A stretch of DNA of 6,490 nucleotides from assembly GCA_013003465.1 (NCBI GenBank), contig JABDIZ010000350.1, positions 1 to 6,490 on the forward strand, written 5' to 3'. The notes under the pieces are model-generated. The model searched no databases. It saw only the letters and a program-made list of their open reading frames with translations, and was not told where the DNA came from. A program made the position numbers and the translations under genes. Positions 5,987 to 6,490 of this stretch are shown piece by piece. Each line of letters starts with the position of its first letter. The first letter of the stretch is position 1. The stretch comes from Rhodothermaceae bacterium (GTDB taxonomy: Bacteria > Bacteroidota > Rhodothermia > Rhodothermales > Rubricoccaceae).

Positions 5987-6355
5987 CTAGGTCGCATAGT
6001 GGTCGGCGCCGAGGAAATGGAGCGAGACGTACGGCTCGTCGCCGACAACCCAGCTGTCGTGCGGCTTGGGCGGAATGTAGAACAGCGTGCCCGGCGTCAA
6101 TTCCCGCACGGTGTCGTCCTCAAAGGCCGCTGCTGCCGTGCCCGACACGACAAGCCCGACGTGCTCGACTGGGCACAGCGCTTGCCCGAGCGTCGGCCCA
6201 ACGTGCTCGGACCACTTCCAGCCCGGCTCGTACGTGGCCCGGCCCAGCGTCAGGCCGCCGATGCGAACCAGTTCGAAGCGGCCTTTCTCCATGGACCGCA
6301 TCTCATCGGGTTCGTCGAAGCGCTTCAGCACAAGACCGAGTTGTTCGGGAGTCAT
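5987..6355 (-). CDS. Small cupin-domain protein
   Basis: A 122-residue cytoplasmic protein (no signal peptide) that is a single cupin beta-barrel. Residues 43-52 read EPGWKWSEHV, followed by C61, E64 and H65 in CPVEHVGLVVSG, then a PGTLFYIPP strand-turn (88-96), H99, and VVGDEPYVSL (103-112). This order matches a recognised small-cupin group in which WxWSEH, CxxxHVGxVxSG and a GDEP strand are conserved. The canonical HxH metal motif is not present. Likely metal ligands are drawn from H51, C61, H65 and H99, so an unusual Cys-containing site is possible but unproven. Substrate and reaction are unknown; members may be enzymes or small-molecule sensors. It lies 26 bases downstream of another minus-strand gene, suggesting cotranscription, and converges on the lipoprotein gene. 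Confidence 0.88.
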   Translation of the reverse strand: MTPEQLGLVLKRFDEPDEMRSMEKGRFELVRIGGLTLGRATYEPGWKWSEHVGPTLGQALCPVEHVGLVVSGTAAAAFEDDTVRELTPGTLFYIPPKPHDSWVVGDEPYVSLHFLGADHYAT

Positions 6356-6381
6356 GGTCGTCTCGGGTTCAGTGCGAACGG

Positions 6382-6490
6382 CTAGTCGTCGTCGGGCATG
6401 CGGAGGTCGGCGGCGGCGACCTGGTGTTCCCAGAGCACGGAGCCATCGGCGGCATGAGCGCGAAGCGTCATCACCCGCTCGGTGCGGGGC
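6382..6490 (-). CDS. C-terminal fragment of an unidentified protein (runs off right edge)
   Basis: On the minus strand a frame open from the right edge gives 35 residues, with a beta-hairpin-like segment VMTLRAHAADGSVLWEHQV followed by a helix-like piece and an acidic tail of three Asp, then a TAG stop at 6384-6382. The regular alternation of hydrophobic and polar residues and the Asp-Gly turn suggest a real protein end. No family can be named. The gap to the cupin start is 26 bases with no terminator, so both probably belong to one operon. The other two minus-strand frames through this segment read as Arg/Pro-rich or stop-interrupted text and are less convincing. Confidence 0.55.
   Translation of the reverse strand, partial: PRTERVMTLRAHAADGSVLWEHQVAAADLRMPDDD

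Noticed and set aside
5999..6385. Plus-strand frame opposite the cupin
   Set aside because: No recognisable motif, whereas the minus strand encodes a full cupin with conserved motifs.
1..6490. CRISPR array, tRNA, rRNA or defence system
   Set aside because: No regularly spaced repeats, no cloverleaf or rRNA-like stretch, and no nuclease-helicase, toxin-antitoxin or phage gene pattern was seen; the EEP protein is an exported enzyme and not part of a defence cluster.

Overview
The window is GC-rich, densely coded, free-living bacterial chromosome. The best guess for its source is a member of Rhodothermota (Rhodothermia: Salinibacter/Rubricoccus/Rubrivirga-type), formerly placed in Bacteroidota. 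Three things point there. The first complete protein ends in a type IX secretion C-terminal sorting domain with a PNPF motif. Most start codons lack a clear Shine-Dalgarno sequence. The high GC and Ala/Arg/Leu-rich proteins fit that group rather than low-GC Bacteroidia. This assignment is an inference from protein style; no rRNA or marker gene is present.

Layout, left to right. (1) Positions 1-121, minus strand: the first 40 codons of a Gfo/Idh/MocA-type NAD(P)-dependent oxidoreductase that runs off the left edge. (2) 122-269: a divergent intergenic region. (3) 270-1484, plus: a secreted endonuclease/exonuclease/phosphatase (EEP) family protein with a T9SS sorting tail. (4) 1485-1665: a non-coding, hairpin-rich 181-bp element with 12-bp terminal inverted repeats, flanked by TAA direct repeats. 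It looks like a MITE that inserted exactly at the stop codon of the nuclease. (5) 1711-1730: a perfect 6-bp dyad (TAGACT-N8-AGTCTA) just ahead of the next operon. (6) 1753-5478, plus: a complete ferric-iron (FbpABC-type) ABC importer, consisting of lipoprotein-anchored binding protein, fused two-domain permease, and ATPase. (7) 5550-5969, plus: a small lipoprotein of probable dimeric alpha/beta-barrel fold that follows the importer and may share its transcript. (8) 6490-5987, minus: the C-terminal end of an unidentified protein followed by a small cupin, convergent with the importer operon.

How the parts fit: the three ABC genes make a self-sufficient inner-membrane iron uptake system. The binding protein has the adjacent tyrosine pair that ligates Fe3+ in FbpA-type proteins. 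The permease has two EAA loops, matching one transporter with two transmembrane halves, and the ATPase has every catalytic motif plus a TOBE tail. The dyad before the binding-protein gene is the natural candidate for a metal-responsive operator. The nuclease probably acts outside the cell on nucleic acid or another phosphodiester and is not obviously linked to iron uptake.

Most of the window is ordinary. The parts most worth a second look are the MITE-like element that rebuilt a stop codon, the dyad upstream of the iron operon, and the unassigned lipoprotein behind the importer.
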